NCBI GenBank assembly: GCA_036939975.1
Contig: JALLPB010001415.1
Coordinates: 1 to 29,002, forward strand
Origin: Cyclostephanos tholiformis
Taxonomy: Eukaryota > Bacillariophyta > Thalassiosirophyceae > Thalassiosirales > Thalassiosiraceae
Direction of reading: 5' to 3'
DNA: 29,002 nt
Every line of letters begins with the position of its first letter. The first letter of the stretch is position 1. Under the pieces are notes generated by a model. That model was not told the origin of the DNA. It saw nothing but the letters and a program-made list of their open reading frames with translations, and searched no databases. This document shows, piece by piece, positions 18,603-28,060 of the stretch. Both the position numbers and the translations under genes were made by a program.

Positions 18603-19199
18603 ATGAAGAAAGTATCATCGTTCGTGGTAATAGCAGTCCTAGTCAGACCATACATCGCCGAGGCATTCGCACCTTCAATAGAGGGTCGCTCGCGCACCCA
18701 ACTCCATGCCATCCCAAACAGCCGTCGAGACTTCCTCACATCGAGCATCGCCATCAGCTCCCTCGCCGCGGCGACATCCGCCGTAGTACTATCCCCCTTC
18801 CCGGGAGTGGCGGATGTTTCCGACGGCAATGCCCTGCCGGAGGGAGCCCTGCAATTCAGCCGCGTGATCAAGGTCAGGGCCCAGCTCAATAGCGTCGCCA
18901 AGAGAGTCGCCGACCGACCGTCCGAAATTGACAAAGCCGAGTGGGATAAAATCGACGACTTCTTGCGAACGTTGTACTCCGCCGGGGAGGATATGAAGGT
19001 TATTGCCAAGGGGATATACGAACCTGCCAAAAAGACCAAGGCGGACGAGGATATCAAGTTACTCCAGAGTTTGGTTCAGGTTGCCCAGAAGCCGGTGTCG
19101 AACGGGGATTCGGCGGGGTTCGCAGTCGTAGCGGCGAAGGTCGATGGGTTGTTCGAGGATTTTTTTGACCTGTTGAGAGATATTCCGGACGAGCTCTGA
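18603..19199 (+). CDS. PsbQ-family extrinsic photosystem II protein (PsbQ'/Psb31-like)
   Basis: This encodes 198 residues from ATG 18603. An upstream in-frame ATG (18426) would bury the targeting signal, so I reject it. Residues 1-20 form an ER signal, followed by AEAFAP (19-24), the A-x-A-F-x-P type motif that sends proteins across the four-membrane diatom plastid. A second signal follows: NSRRDFLT with twin Arg 41-42, a hydrophobic core (about 46-67) and GVA at 68-70, which fits Tat-dependent export to the thylakoid lumen. The mature part (about 128 residues) is all helical in character, with four amphipathic segments, as in the four-helix bundle of PsbQ, PsbQ' and Psb31. Such proteins dock on the lumenal side of photosystem II and stabilise the Mn-Ca cluster. 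I cannot separate PsbQ' from Psb31 by eye. Confidence 0.75.
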   Translation: MKKVSSFVVIAVLVRPYIAEAFAPSIEGRSRTQLHAIPNSRRDFLTSSIAISSLAAATSAVVLSPFPGVADVSDGNALPEGALQFSRVIKVRAQLNSVAKRVADRPSEIDKAEWDKIDDFLRTLYSAGEDMKVIAKGIYEPAKKTKADEDIKLLQSLVQVAQKPVSNGDSAGFAVVAAKVDGLFEDFFDLLRDIPDEL

Positions 19200-19469
19200 G
19201 AGTTACACACGTATCAATATACTTCGCGATAAACGGTAGCCATTAATGACCGATTGACTATCACCACACAGTCTACGAAATACTGCGTTTCTATTTATTT
19301 TAGCTCTCTAACGGCGCAGTTATTTTTGTTTTTCGATGGCATATGTGTGCAGAATTTAGCGCATCCGAGTGTTTATATTGCGTGGTGTGTTTGTTCATTG
19401 AACAAACGTTCAATTCTCTTGGGTTCACACTTCGTGCAAGTTTACAATACCACGAAAAAAATATAGACC

Positions 19470-20123
19470 TCATCCATCATCCGAGCTCTTCATGAAGAAA
19501 GTAGGATCGACTCTGGCCTTGGCTTCAAACCTTGACATCCATCGATCAAAAACATTTTTTGGCACCAACATATTCCCCCCCCCGCCCAATCCTGTGTCGA
19601 AACTTTGCATGTAATTAAATAAATCCATTGCTATCTTCATCGCCACATGAGTAGTCTTATCTTGTATCAATCCCATATTCTGAACACTTGACATGGGTTC
19701 TATAGATACGCCCAAATTAATTGTAACATTTGACGGGGACTTTAATGCCGCACCGATTGTTTCATTTGTGGCCCACCCGGTGCGGAATACGCCCGAGGGC
19801 TTGGTGCCATAGATGGCACCGACGAGCTCAAATTCAGTGGTAATCATTCCCGTTGAAAAAGGAGTCGATGACATGGAATTCGACGCGGGCGTCGAGACTA
19901 TTTGCCAGTAAAGAAGCGCCCCGTGATCCGGCGGCAGTGGAACGCCCGGGAGTAAAAAAAATACCAATTCGCTGACGGCTGAAATGTCATTGCCACTGAT
20001 GCCGGTAAGAGCCAAAGTGAATTTGGTACCCGAGGGATCGCTGGGGATGAAGTCCGTGCGGACGACGCCCCCAGGTATGAGGACGCCAAGGACTTGAGAG
20101 GGTGGTTGCTGTGCGCTATTCAT
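19470..20123 (-). CDS. HIKESHI: Hikeshi family protein (Hsp70 nuclear import carrier)
   Basis: This encodes 217 residues. Hikeshi proteins bind ATP-form Hsp70 and carry it through nuclear pores during heat stress. The match covers the whole family length: VLGVLIPGGVVRTDFIPSD at the start, a VVFFLLPG-type strand (ELVFFLLPGVPLPP), FELVGAIYGTKPSGVFRTGW with the family G-x-x-x-x-x-K-P-S, NLGVSIEPM and then DLFNYMQSF. FDRWMSRFEAKARVDPTFF follows near the C-terminus. The chosen start is the Met at 20123, eleven codons before the conserved VLGVLI; the frame is open upstream to 20273, but that part looks like 5' UTR. There is a Gly-rich run (LGGGG) in the loop before the last helix. It is convergent with the PsbQ-like gene, 270 bp apart. 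Confidence 0.85.
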   Translation of the reverse strand: MNSAQQPPSQVLGVLIPGGVVRTDFIPSDPSGTKFTLALTGISGNDISAVSELVFFLLPGVPLPPDHGALLYWQIVSTPASNSMSSTPFSTGMITTEFELVGAIYGTKPSGVFRTGWATNETIGAALKSPSNVTINLGVSIEPMSSVQNMGLIQDKTTHVAMKIAMDLFNYMQSFDTGLGGGGNMLVPKNVFDRWMSRFEAKARVDPTFFMKSSDDG

Positions 20124-20811
20124 GGGGTTCAGAATATGCCCAAAAAAAAGAAAGTGCGATGGACTAACTGTAACTTCTCCGATATGGTATGGTGTACATA
20201 CGATACGTTTGTCTACCTCCTCTGCGGATTTCCACAGATTTCGCGTCTTCTGTGTTTTTGGAAATGGCGCCAATATGTTTTGCTATTCAAAGGCTGAACA
20301 TGTGTGTCGTGTGTGACACTACATACACCTTAAAACGGAGAGAGAGGTACTACAACAATCCACACAAAATAATGCTCGACTGACAATTTTCGGGGGAGAA
20401 GGAGTTCTAAAGAACGTCATTTCTCTCTCTCTTTCTCTCTCTCTCTCTTTCTTTCTCCTCCGTTTTGTTCTTTTCGAGGAGGAGCGAGGAGGAAGTTTAA
20501 AAGGTTTTGTGTGAATGAAGTACACATACGAACTCTGTACAAATCACCACTCAATCAACGCCTCGCTGACACCACCATCATCGTTTCATAGTTCGTATAC
20601 ACTCTTTTTAACTCGCATCAGTAAACTGAAGCACATATGGTCAAGAATCGAAGAAGTAAGATAAGTCTTCATTCGCGCCCCATTTGCAATCCGCAACTGC
20701 CAAGAGGTGGTCGGGGATAGCTCTTTTCATCGCTTTTGCGCTTGGAGACGTACTGTTATTTCGAATCATCAAATTATTGATAGAATAGTTCATTCATTTG
20801 GTTCTGCGGCG
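20124..20811. other. Divergent intergenic region with CT microsatellite
   Basis: It separates the Hikeshi gene (-) from the two-exon gene at 20812 (+). A CT/CTTT-rich microsatellite occupies about 20420-20458. No gene is seen; it should hold both promoters. Confidence 0.55.
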
Positions 20812-21708
20812 ATGTCAACCAACTTTACCCACGATCCTGCTCCTTCCATCGAAGCGAAGGCTTCCGCAGCAGAACAACGGCAAAAGGGAGATTTCTTCGG
20901 CATGTTCTTCCCGCCATCCCAAGAATCTCACTACGTACCTTTTAAGGGGGCAGCGTCTGCCGCGTCGGCTGTGGTGGGTGGAATTTGTTCAGTCATCGAG
21001 ACTGCTTTGGCAGTGTTGAATGAAGAATTCGAAAGTAATCAGTCGAATAGTATTATATCCGATGACTGCAATAATGACAAGGACGAAGAATCGCTGACCC
21101 ACCGTGCTAAAACCGACAGCAGTAATGTGTCGAGCTGCTGTCACCCTACACGATGCAAGTTGTCATGTAGGTGTGGTGATACGAAACATTCTTCCAGCTA
21201 TGATGGACAAACAACGTCTACTGGACTTGCACGACCTCCAAAGTGTGGTGAGTTCGCAGTTTGCTTTTATGCATCGTGCGACTGATCGCCGTTGTCCTGC
21301 AACGATCCGTGATTGATATCCTACATCATTCGTTTGTGTCTCACATCTGTAATTGACTCAACGAATGTTATTTACACGCATGCGAAAATTCAACCACGAA
21401 CAGTACACAGCGTCAATGAAATCAGTATCGAAACAAGCCCATCTCAAGAAATGGATTATTTTACTCCCCAGAATTCATTGATAAGCAGCATTTCAGCGTT
21501 GCTGCTATTGCATGAAGGGGGCTCTGGCGAAATCGAACATCTTCCAAACTTTTCGATGAATGTTTCGGAGATTGATCGCAGCGCGGAAGATGTATTCGTT
21601 GATATCATGAATCAATCAGAGTTGAGTGAGAAGGAGGACTCTGAATACTGTTTTATCAGAAACGAAAAAGAGACAAATGATGGGTGGATGGTTTTGAGTG
21701 ATGATTGA
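20812..21708 (+). CDS. Two-exon unknown protein with possible LIR motifs
   Basis: Exon 1 is 20812-21247 and exon 2 is 21404-21708, joined across a 156-bp intron (GTGAGT...ACAG, phase 1), giving 246 residues. The frames agree exactly with this junction. I chose ATG 20812 over the in-frame 20707 because of its better context and the basic, unremarkable 35-residue extension. Features are a small-residue hydrophobic stretch (46-69, GAASAASAVVGGICSVIETA...), an Asp/Ser-rich part, and a Cys cluster (C109, C110, C115, C119, C121). The C-terminus is acidic. It holds EDSEYCFI (223-230) and NDGWMVLSDD (237-246), each an aromatic-x-x-hydrophobic core after acidic residues, as in Atg8/LC3-interacting regions. 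The family is unknown, and the autophagy link is inference from short motifs only. Confidence 0.65.
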
Positions 21709-22211
21709 TAGAGATTGTGATGGTTCAGCATAAATGAAATGAAAAAAGGATTTCGTGAGCTTTGATAGACGAGACCGAGGAAAGTTATGTGAAAATAGCT
21801 GGGCGGAATCTATTCGGGGGAAAACCAGCTGAGTAAATGAGTATAAAGGACAAATGCTTGTGGAAATCATTCGTTATGTCTACACGATGTTATTCTTTGT
21901 TTGTTCGTTCCTATTCAACAAACAATACACTGGATGATCCATGAATGCTGAGTAGAGGAGCTCCGTGTCAATGCGATAAATCACTGAATCGCAAGGAAGC
22001 CCAATATCCATAGAAGAGGGATCCTGCTGCACACTTGGAACGATAGATCGCCGTTAAGGTTGAACCGTTGACTTGCGACGGCCCCTGGCATTTCACTCAT
22101 TCATCGCAACTTTCTCTAGAACGGGTGATGGTATCGTAAGAATACGTACTTACACGTATTTACAGCATAGCAATACACAGATATCATAATATTATGTATC
22201 ATCTTACGACG
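21709..22211. other. Intergenic tract, no gene seen
   Basis: This is the 3' flank of the two-exon unknown gene and the 5' flank of the SET gene. No repeat or RNA gene is recognised. Confidence 0.5.
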
Positions 22212-23637
22212 ATGTTGACCCCTTCCACACTTCCCTTCCTACTGCTGCTCCTGCTGTCCTCCGGCGCCCCAACGCGCCCGTTCGCGAGTGCGTTCGGCGT
22301 CGCCATCGTTCGAACGCAGACCCCATCGTGTCGCGCGACCGTACCACCATGCGCGACAACTACCTGGCGGAGCTGGAAGTCCTGCGTGACGACTACGACA
22401 ACGACAACGACTAGGATCACGACGACGACGGCGTGGGCGGCCGCAAATGGCGTCGACTGCGCCCCCGACAGATACGACGAGCTGATAGCGTGGTTCCTAT
22501 CCTTTGACGCCATGTCCTACGTGTCGCCCAAGGTCGAGTTCCGTCCGTCGACGCGGGGGGGGTTGTCCACGGGGGGGTACGGAACGTTCGCGAACGACGA
22601 CCTCGAGGAGGGGGAGCTATTGCTACGCGTGCCGCGATCGTGCTGCGTCACGCTGGACGACGCGTTGAATGATATCGAGTGTGGATCGGGATTTCGCAAA
22701 TTGTTGGAGACCGCCGGTCCGGGGGCTGGTGAGTAGTTCGATGGACGGCCGATTACGATGACGAAGACGACGACGGACGGCGTGTGTTCTCGTGTGCCCA
22801 TCCGTTGTCTCGCGCTCGCTTGTTAAATTATAAGATACCGTCGTCATCGCGGGCTACCTCGCTAAGGAGTACCTGCTCCTCGGGGAGTATGACAGGAGGC
22901 TCAAGGCGGGGGAAATGCCCGACGATAACGCCGAGATGAGACGTCTGAGCAATATCAAATTCGCGCCGTACTTGCGCACGCTTCCGTGGGAGAGGGGCGT
23001 GAACGCCCAGGAGCACGTATTGTTCTGGGAAGATGGCGACGTTGACGCGCTGTTGAAGGGAAGCCTGGCATACGCCGACGCGGTCGAGACGAGGGCGACC
23101 GTCAAGATTGCTATCGGGATACTCGATGGCATCATAGGTCCCGTCGTTCTTAGGGCGAGGGGCGACGACGGGAGTGACAAGGCTAATAAGAAGGAGGAGC
23201 GGAGCTATCGTTTCCCCTGGCAACAACAGTCGAGGGACGCGGGAGGAGGGAAGACGAATGTCCCCTACGGTCTCGAGGAGGCGGTGAGGGGGGCGTTCGT
23301 AATTTCTCTCTCGCGGGCATTCGCCGCTCCCTCCCCCATCCGCGGCGGAGAGGAGGAGGATCGTCTAGAGCCGATATTGGACATGCTCCAGCATTCTAAC
23401 GTACCCAACATACGCCATCGTTGCCTCGACGATGGCACCATCGAGGTCACGGCCGGCGCGATGATAAAATCCGGTGACGAGCTTTTCAATCAATACAGGG
23501 ATGAGGAGGGCGCTAACTCCATGCCGTATCATAAGTTCTTCACGAGGTTTGGATTCGTCCCTGGCGTGACCGAGCCCGTCGCAAAACTCATTGCCGAGAG
23601 AAGCACGATCTTCTTTCCGCAGAGGGCGACCGTTTAA
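22212..23637 (+). CDS. Plastid-directed SET-domain protein methyltransferase (RuBisCO LSMT-like)
   Basis: Exon 1 is 22212-22728 and exon 2 is 22835-23637, joined across a 106-bp intron (GTGAGT...TAAG, phase 1), giving 439 residues. ATG 22194 is an alternative, six codons earlier. A Leu-rich signal peptide is followed by FASAFGV (ASAF at 25-28), fitting diatom plastid import. A Thr-rich low-complexity region (about 48-74) leads to the SET part. YGTFANDDLEEGELLLRVP is the first SET strand, and the linker includes LRTLPWERG. Near the C-terminal side are LDMLQHSNVPN and GDELFNQYRDEE, then FFTRFGFVPG. These match the non-histone SET class (RuBisCO large-subunit or other lysine methyltransferases using S-adenosylmethionine). 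The usual N-H-S is Q-H-S here, and the usual N-S-Y-G reads NQYR. Substrate unknown. The C-terminal substrate-binding domain is short or missing. Confidence 0.8.
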
Positions 23638-23772
23638 ATATTCTAAATCTCTTTTTTTTTTTTTCGTAATTGTCCATTAAGTATCTGATATATGACTAAA
23701 TAATCGCATCGAACGAATTTACTATTCACGCGATATCTTTTGGTATAGAACATTCCCGTATCCGTTCAAGCA

Positions 23773-24927
23773 CTATACGTCTGGAGCGAATCCGTACGCC
23801 TGTTTGAATTCGTTGCTCATTTCCGCACCTTCCCTGCCGAGCTCTGATTCGATCGCCGCCTTCTCCTCCTGCTTTTCCAACATATCGGCCAGTCGCAGAG
23901 CCTTGGATTTCTTACCAGTTTTGCTATCGATGTTCTGCTTCTCGAGATGCAGACGTCCGATGGTCTCGCCGAAGATATTCGTCGTTTGGTTCTTTTTCTT
24001 CTTCGCTTTGACCCCCGCCGGTTGTTTAATTGCTAGTTTCCACAGATCCGGCGATGCGAATTGCGTGCGGCGTACCTGCGCAATATATATAGAGAAATTC
24101 TCACGATTTAAGTTCGAAGATGTTGCGAAATACATTCGGAGGACAACAATACCAAATTATGCGGTACTCACCTTAAAATCCATGTCAGGCCCGCTGGGCG
24201 TTAAATACGGAACCGGAGCCTTCCCGCCCTTGGGATCCTTCTTCAGCTTCATGTAGTACGTTCGCTGATGTATGATAGTGCCGCGAGCATCTTGCCCCCC
24301 CACAAGACGTCCCGCTTCCGCTGCGGTGAATACCATAACGTGATCGAGTCCGCTCAAGACCAATGAATCCACGGGATCGCCACGGTAGAAGTCCATGAGG
24401 AGATTTTGCAACCGTCTCAAATTGACGTCCGACGTCCAACATTCTCCAACGAATTGCAGCAGCGGCTTGCTCCCAAGGCGCTTCTTGGGCATCCCACCAA
24501 AATCACCGAGCGAGCGGTACTGTAATATACCGATTTCCACCATATCCAGTATGCGCCTATCGAAGGTACGACCCATGATGAGATTGTTCGGCCGTTTCTT
24601 ATTGTGACTTGCCACCGCGAACAGCGCCGCATCGTTCTTCGTCGTCAGGAATTCCAGGCTCTGCTGACCAGCGTCATCGAAGGGCAATATCATGTTGTTC
24701 TTCGATAGCATCTTCGCGTGCGGGGATTGTACCGATCTCATATCCTTTAGGACGGTCGACATGGCGTCGGAACACCGGATGCCTCGGAGCAGGAGGGAGG
24801 CCTTCGCGCCCTCGACCAGCTGGGATTCGGTCGTTTTCAGGTAGCGCGCTATCCTCGCCTTCGGCTGCTTACCCCCCGAGATCAACTTAGCCCTCGCGGT
24901 TTTGGCTTGATGGGGCGTCGGAGCCAT
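23773..24927 (-). CDS. RPF2: Ribosome production factor 2 homolog (Brix domain)
   Basis: Exon 1 is 24927-24172 and exon 2 is 24075-23773, joined across a 96-bp intron (GTGAGT...GCAG, phase 0), giving 352 residues. RPF2 works with RRS1 in the nucleolus to load the 5S RNP (5S rRNA, uL18, uL5) into pre-60S particles. The N-terminus is basic (MAPTPHQAKTARAK, then ARIARYLKTTES). The Brix domain runs from about 50 to 260 and includes KNNMILPFDD, SHNKKRPNNLIMGRTFD and LLMDFYRGDPVDSLVLSGLD. The splice joins MDFK to VRRTQFASPDLWK, reforming the conserved D-F-x-V-R-R-T-x-x-A-S-x-D-L-W-K. QPAGVKAKKKKNQTTNIFGE and IGRLHLEKQNID follow, also typical. The start Met at 24927 was chosen over 24978, which adds 17 polar residues. 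Divergent from uS19. Confidence 0.9.
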
Positions 24928-25563
24928 CGTTGATGGATGTATTCGGAAGTCGGTGGTATTCGATGCCGAAGATAACAATGATTTGGTTGGATGGTAGTCT
25001 CGGTGGTTTTGTGTTGGTTTTGATAAAATATTCTTGCTAAAATAGCTTTTTCAACGACGTACAGACTTTTCATTTACCGCACATACTCAGCCTTTCTTAA
25101 TTTACGGAATCCTACGTGAATGAGATTGATCCCCCATCCATCCCACCTACTATCTCTTCCAAACAACCCCCCCCCGTCCACAACGACGCTGAGCTTTCAT
25201 CGTAGTTGGACAATAGAGAGGGAAAGGAAAGGTGCGTCAAGTTCGTTACGCCGACGGTGGCAAAGGATTACCCTCCCTAACAGAACAGCGCAGAAATATA
25301 TGTAGATGGCAGTGTATGGCAGTGTACGACAGCGTCCAGCAAGTCTGGACGAAGATGTGTCTCCCCCAGCAGTCACCTTGACCCCGGTCGCCCCATCGAC
25401 TAAGTTGCCCATGGTGCCGAGGTGTTTGCATCAGCTCTTACAACAACATATGTATCGTCTTTGTCTTCGATTTGATGTGGGTATCTTTCGTGTACATTCA
25501 CTCACATTCCAAGTGTTTATAATTTTCATCTCAGTGTCTAGAAATAATTAAACACAAGCAATC
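24928..25563. other. Divergent promoter region of RPF2 and uS19
   Basis: No gene is supported; the ORFs here overlap on both strands without any recognised motif. ATGGCAGTGT occurs twice in a row at about 25306-25325. A possible 5'-UTR splice acceptor (TTTTCATCTCAG) ends near 25534, about 30 bp ahead of the uS19 start, so uS19 may have a leader intron. Confidence 0.5.
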
Positions 25564-26007
25564 ATGGACGAAGAAAAGGTAGCCGAGCTTCGTAAGAAGC
25601 GCACCTTCAAAAAATTCACCTTCCGCGGGATCGAGCTCGATGCCCTCCTCGATCTGACCAACGACGAGCTGATGGACCTCGTCACCTGCCGCGCCCGCAG
25701 GCGCATGTCCCGCGGGCTCAAGCGCAAGCCCATGGCCCTCATCAAGCGCCTGCGTCAGGCGAAGAAGGAGGCCGAGCCGGGCGAGAAGCCCCGCGGCATC
25801 AAGACCCACCTCCGAAACATGATCATAGTCCCCGAAATGATCGGATCTATCGTGGGAGTTTACAACGGGAAGATGTTCTGCGGAGTGGAAATGAAGCCCG
25901 AGATGGTGGGCATGTACCTCGGCGAATTCGCCATCACGTACAAGCCCGTCAGGCACGGACGTCCCGGTGTTTCCGCCGCCTTCCAAACGCGATTCATCCC
26001 TCTTTAA
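25564..26007 (+). CDS. RPS15: Small-subunit ribosomal protein uS19 (eukaryotic S15)
   Basis: This encodes 147 residues, the normal length for eukaryotic S15/uS19. The protein sits in the head of the 40S subunit near the A-site tRNA. The N-terminus [20 protein letters not shown] is the eukaryote-type start, followed by a basic helix ([14 protein letters not shown], 43-56). [20 protein letters not shown] (82-101) and [20 protein letters not shown] (116-135) carry the S19 family signature. Codon use is strongly biased towards C- and G-ending codons (CGC, CTC, AAG), as expected for high expression and unlike the AT-rich transposon ORFs nearby. Single exon after the start codon. Confidence 0.97.
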   Translation: MDEEKVAELRKKRTFKKFTFRGIELDALLDLTNDELMDLVTCRARRRMSRGLKRKPMALIKRLRQAKKEAEPGEKPRGIKTHLRNMIIVPEMIGSIVGVYNGKMFCGVEMKPEMVGMYLGEFAITYKPVRHGRPGVSAAFQTRFIPL

Positions 26008-26144
26008 GAGTCATTTGTTTTAATAGTAAAAAGCAACAGTTGAGAAGAATACTTGAATTTCTGTTTCATCTTGAAGCTCTCCTCATCGATCTGTTATCTC
26101 GCCCTACTCCAAAGTCCGTAACACGGGGTCACGGGATCACTTAC

Positions 26145-26222
26145 CTCATTAACAGCACCACCATGAAGTCCCGATCGTACATGATCCCCTGCATCTGGAG
26201 GTACTGGAGACCATGATTGAAA
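26145..26222 (-). other. Possible orphan 78-bp exon
   Basis: On the minus strand the stretch is bounded by ATATATTTCAG before and GTAAGT after, both good diatom splice sites. It is open in two frames. One of them (read with one base before the first codon) starts NHGLQYLQMQGIMYDRDFMV and looks protein-like. No partner exons were found; upstream on this strand lies the inverted-repeat element. Confidence 0.3.
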
Positions 26223-26424
26223 CTGAAATATATCAAGACCATCTGGTCAGAGGCATCCCGACAGCAGAAAAATATGCAACATGTTCCTAATGAATACTAG
26301 AATATTATTGGGAAAATTGCTTATTTACCTTGCTTTAGCAAAACTCGGTTCCCCTGGACAGCGCACATCTTTTGTATAAGTCCAGAGCAAGAAAAAATCG
26401 CACATAACAACAATCTTTCCCCAC

Positions 26425-27100
26425 AAAGCAGCACAAAATAAAAGTTATACTTCATGAACAGCACAAATATTGTTGCTAGTTTAATGAACAGCAAATAATG
26501 TAATTTATAGATTCCCGCGCAGCACGAAATTTGCCCCCATTAGGGTGTAAACAGTACATACCAGAGCAGCATGAAATTGTTGATTTTCAGAAGGGGTAGT
26601 CATTTTCTTGTCTTTTGACTGTCACAGCAGTCACGAATTTGCAGCAATACTCATCATTCATGAGCACAGCACAAAATGATTTTGTTTTGTGGCAAACAGC
26701 ACAAAATTAAAATTTGATTATTAGTTTTTTAATAACAACAGTAACAATTCAGGCACAGCACATAATCGAAAAAATCATCCTCACATTCATTTTCCCTCCA
26801 TCATAGATCACTCGTAGTCGGAATGGCCAACCATTACCATCACCTGCAGTTGTGCGGTCAGTTGCTCGAGCCTTAGATTGTCATGGATTTGTTTTCAAAA
26901 TTTTGTGCTGTTTACAAGTGAGATAATGTATAATTGGTCCTGAGTGTGTTGATAATAAGTGCTGTACAGAAATTAGGTGTTTGCTTTCAATATCGTGCTG
27001 TTCAGAGACATCTAATTTTAGGTTTCCGTGATGCTCTACAATTATATCATTATGTATTGAGAAGGGATGTTTATTGTTGGTGTTTGTGCTGCTCTGCAAT
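26425..27100. repeat. Interspersed AACAGCACAAAAT motif array, orientation flips mid-way
   Basis: Between 26425 and 26770 the motif is read as (A)ACAGCACAAAAT on the plus strand at about 26428, 26456, 26519, 26661, 26696 and 26753, with degraded copies at 26487 and 26560. From 26895 to 27095 it is inverted (TTTTGTGCTGTT) at about 26900, 26957, 26993 and 27084. More inverted copies lie near the right end at about 28142, 28202, 28383 and 28450. Confidence 0.65.
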
Positions 27101-27273
27101 GTATGGTTTGCTTCAAGAGGGCTAAATAGGCCACCTAGGCAAAATCCTTAAGAAAATTTGGACGAAAGTGGCCCTCTAAGCAATCCTGAGACAAACCACA
27201 CATTATAGAAGCACAAATTACCAAAAACAAATATACTTAACATGTACATAAGCCGCTAGACAAAAAGGCACAG

Positions 27274-27828
27274 ATGAAGAAGATATGGTCACAACCCCCT
27301 CCAAGGAAAGAGAAGATGGTCACCACCTGCTCAAACCAGCACAGGAAAGAGGTGAGGACTGATGTGAGATCCCCTATTGCACGCACATCCCCCAATACAC
27401 CTGATAGTGAAAAGACAGTTCATTACAGTCCTACATTGAATGAGACTCCTTTATCCCTCGGTGCACCAGATACTTATAATGAGAATGCTGAACTTGCACC
27501 TTATATGAAAGCATTTGCAGTAAAAAAGGTAAAAGAATTTCTATGCACTCCTTGTAATGGAGGTCCAAGCCTGTCAGTGGAAAAGAGGATTATGGAAAAT
27601 GAACTGATCAAGGAAATTGAGCGGTTGGAACAGAAAATGAGGCAGATACAAGCAAATCTTCCCAATGACCTCAAGATTATATGCGGAATGTTGTCACATT
27701 GATCACAGGTGCACTCCATTGGGAGATATGTGAAGATTGCCAGTGAGGCATCACAGGAATGTGAGGATAACTGTGCCCATATTCAAGTTGAGATAGACAA
27801 ATTAAAGTCAACCCTGTCAGAGAAGTGA
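27274..27828 (+). pseudogene. Coiled-coil ORF of the inverted-repeat element, one in-frame TGA
   Basis: The frame is open from ATG 27274 to TGA 27700-27702 (142 residues) and then goes on in the same frame to TGA 27826-27828, about 184 codons in all. The first half is basic and Ser/Thr/Pro rich (MKKIWSQPPPRKEKM, then RSPIARTSPNTPDSEK). The second half is a coiled coil: EKRIMENELIKEIERLEQKM before the first stop, and IASEASQECEDNC then VEIDKLKSTLSEK after it. I do not recognise a family. The continuing heptad pattern past the TGA argues that the stop is a recent mutation or that a short intron removes it. Confidence 0.5.
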
Positions 27829-27844
27829 CAATATCAATGAATTC

Positions 27845-28060
27845 TTATTTTAGAGTGGCTACTACATCTTGGTGAGTGACAAAAGCACATATGACACATT
27901 TCTGGGATGCCTCATCATCAGAATTAGAGTAGACAGTTTAGGATTTGTCAGAGTAGTTCATATAATGGCAGTTCAGACACCTCCATTGAGTGGGTTTGGG
28001 TGGTGTTTTGTCTGGTGATGATTGTTGTTGAGGATCTGGTGCAGGATTGGTTGATGCCAT
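27845..28060 (-). pseudogene. Small zinc-ribbon ORF of the element, one internal TAA
   Basis: On the minus strand from ATG 28060 the frame reads MASTNPAPDPQQQSSPDKTP, then a Pro-rich spacer and QWRCLNCHYMNYSDKS, stop (TAA 27940-27938). It then continues in the same frame, TVYSNSDDEASQKCVICAFV and THQDVVATLK, to TAA at 27847-27845. The two CxxC pairs, with a Trp two residues before the first, make a four-Cys zinc-binding unit of the zinc-ribbon/RanBP2-finger kind, with the stop inside the loop. It converges on the coiled-coil ORF 17 bp away. Too short and broken for automatic ORF calling. Confidence 0.5.

Noticed and set aside
20124..20273. 50-residue N-terminal extension of Hikeshi
   Set aside because: The family starts within about 11 residues of the 20123 Met; the extension has no family match.
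22199..22513. Minus-strand 104-residue ORF over the SET gene exon 1
   Set aside because: Shadow of the Thr-rich low-complexity coding stretch.
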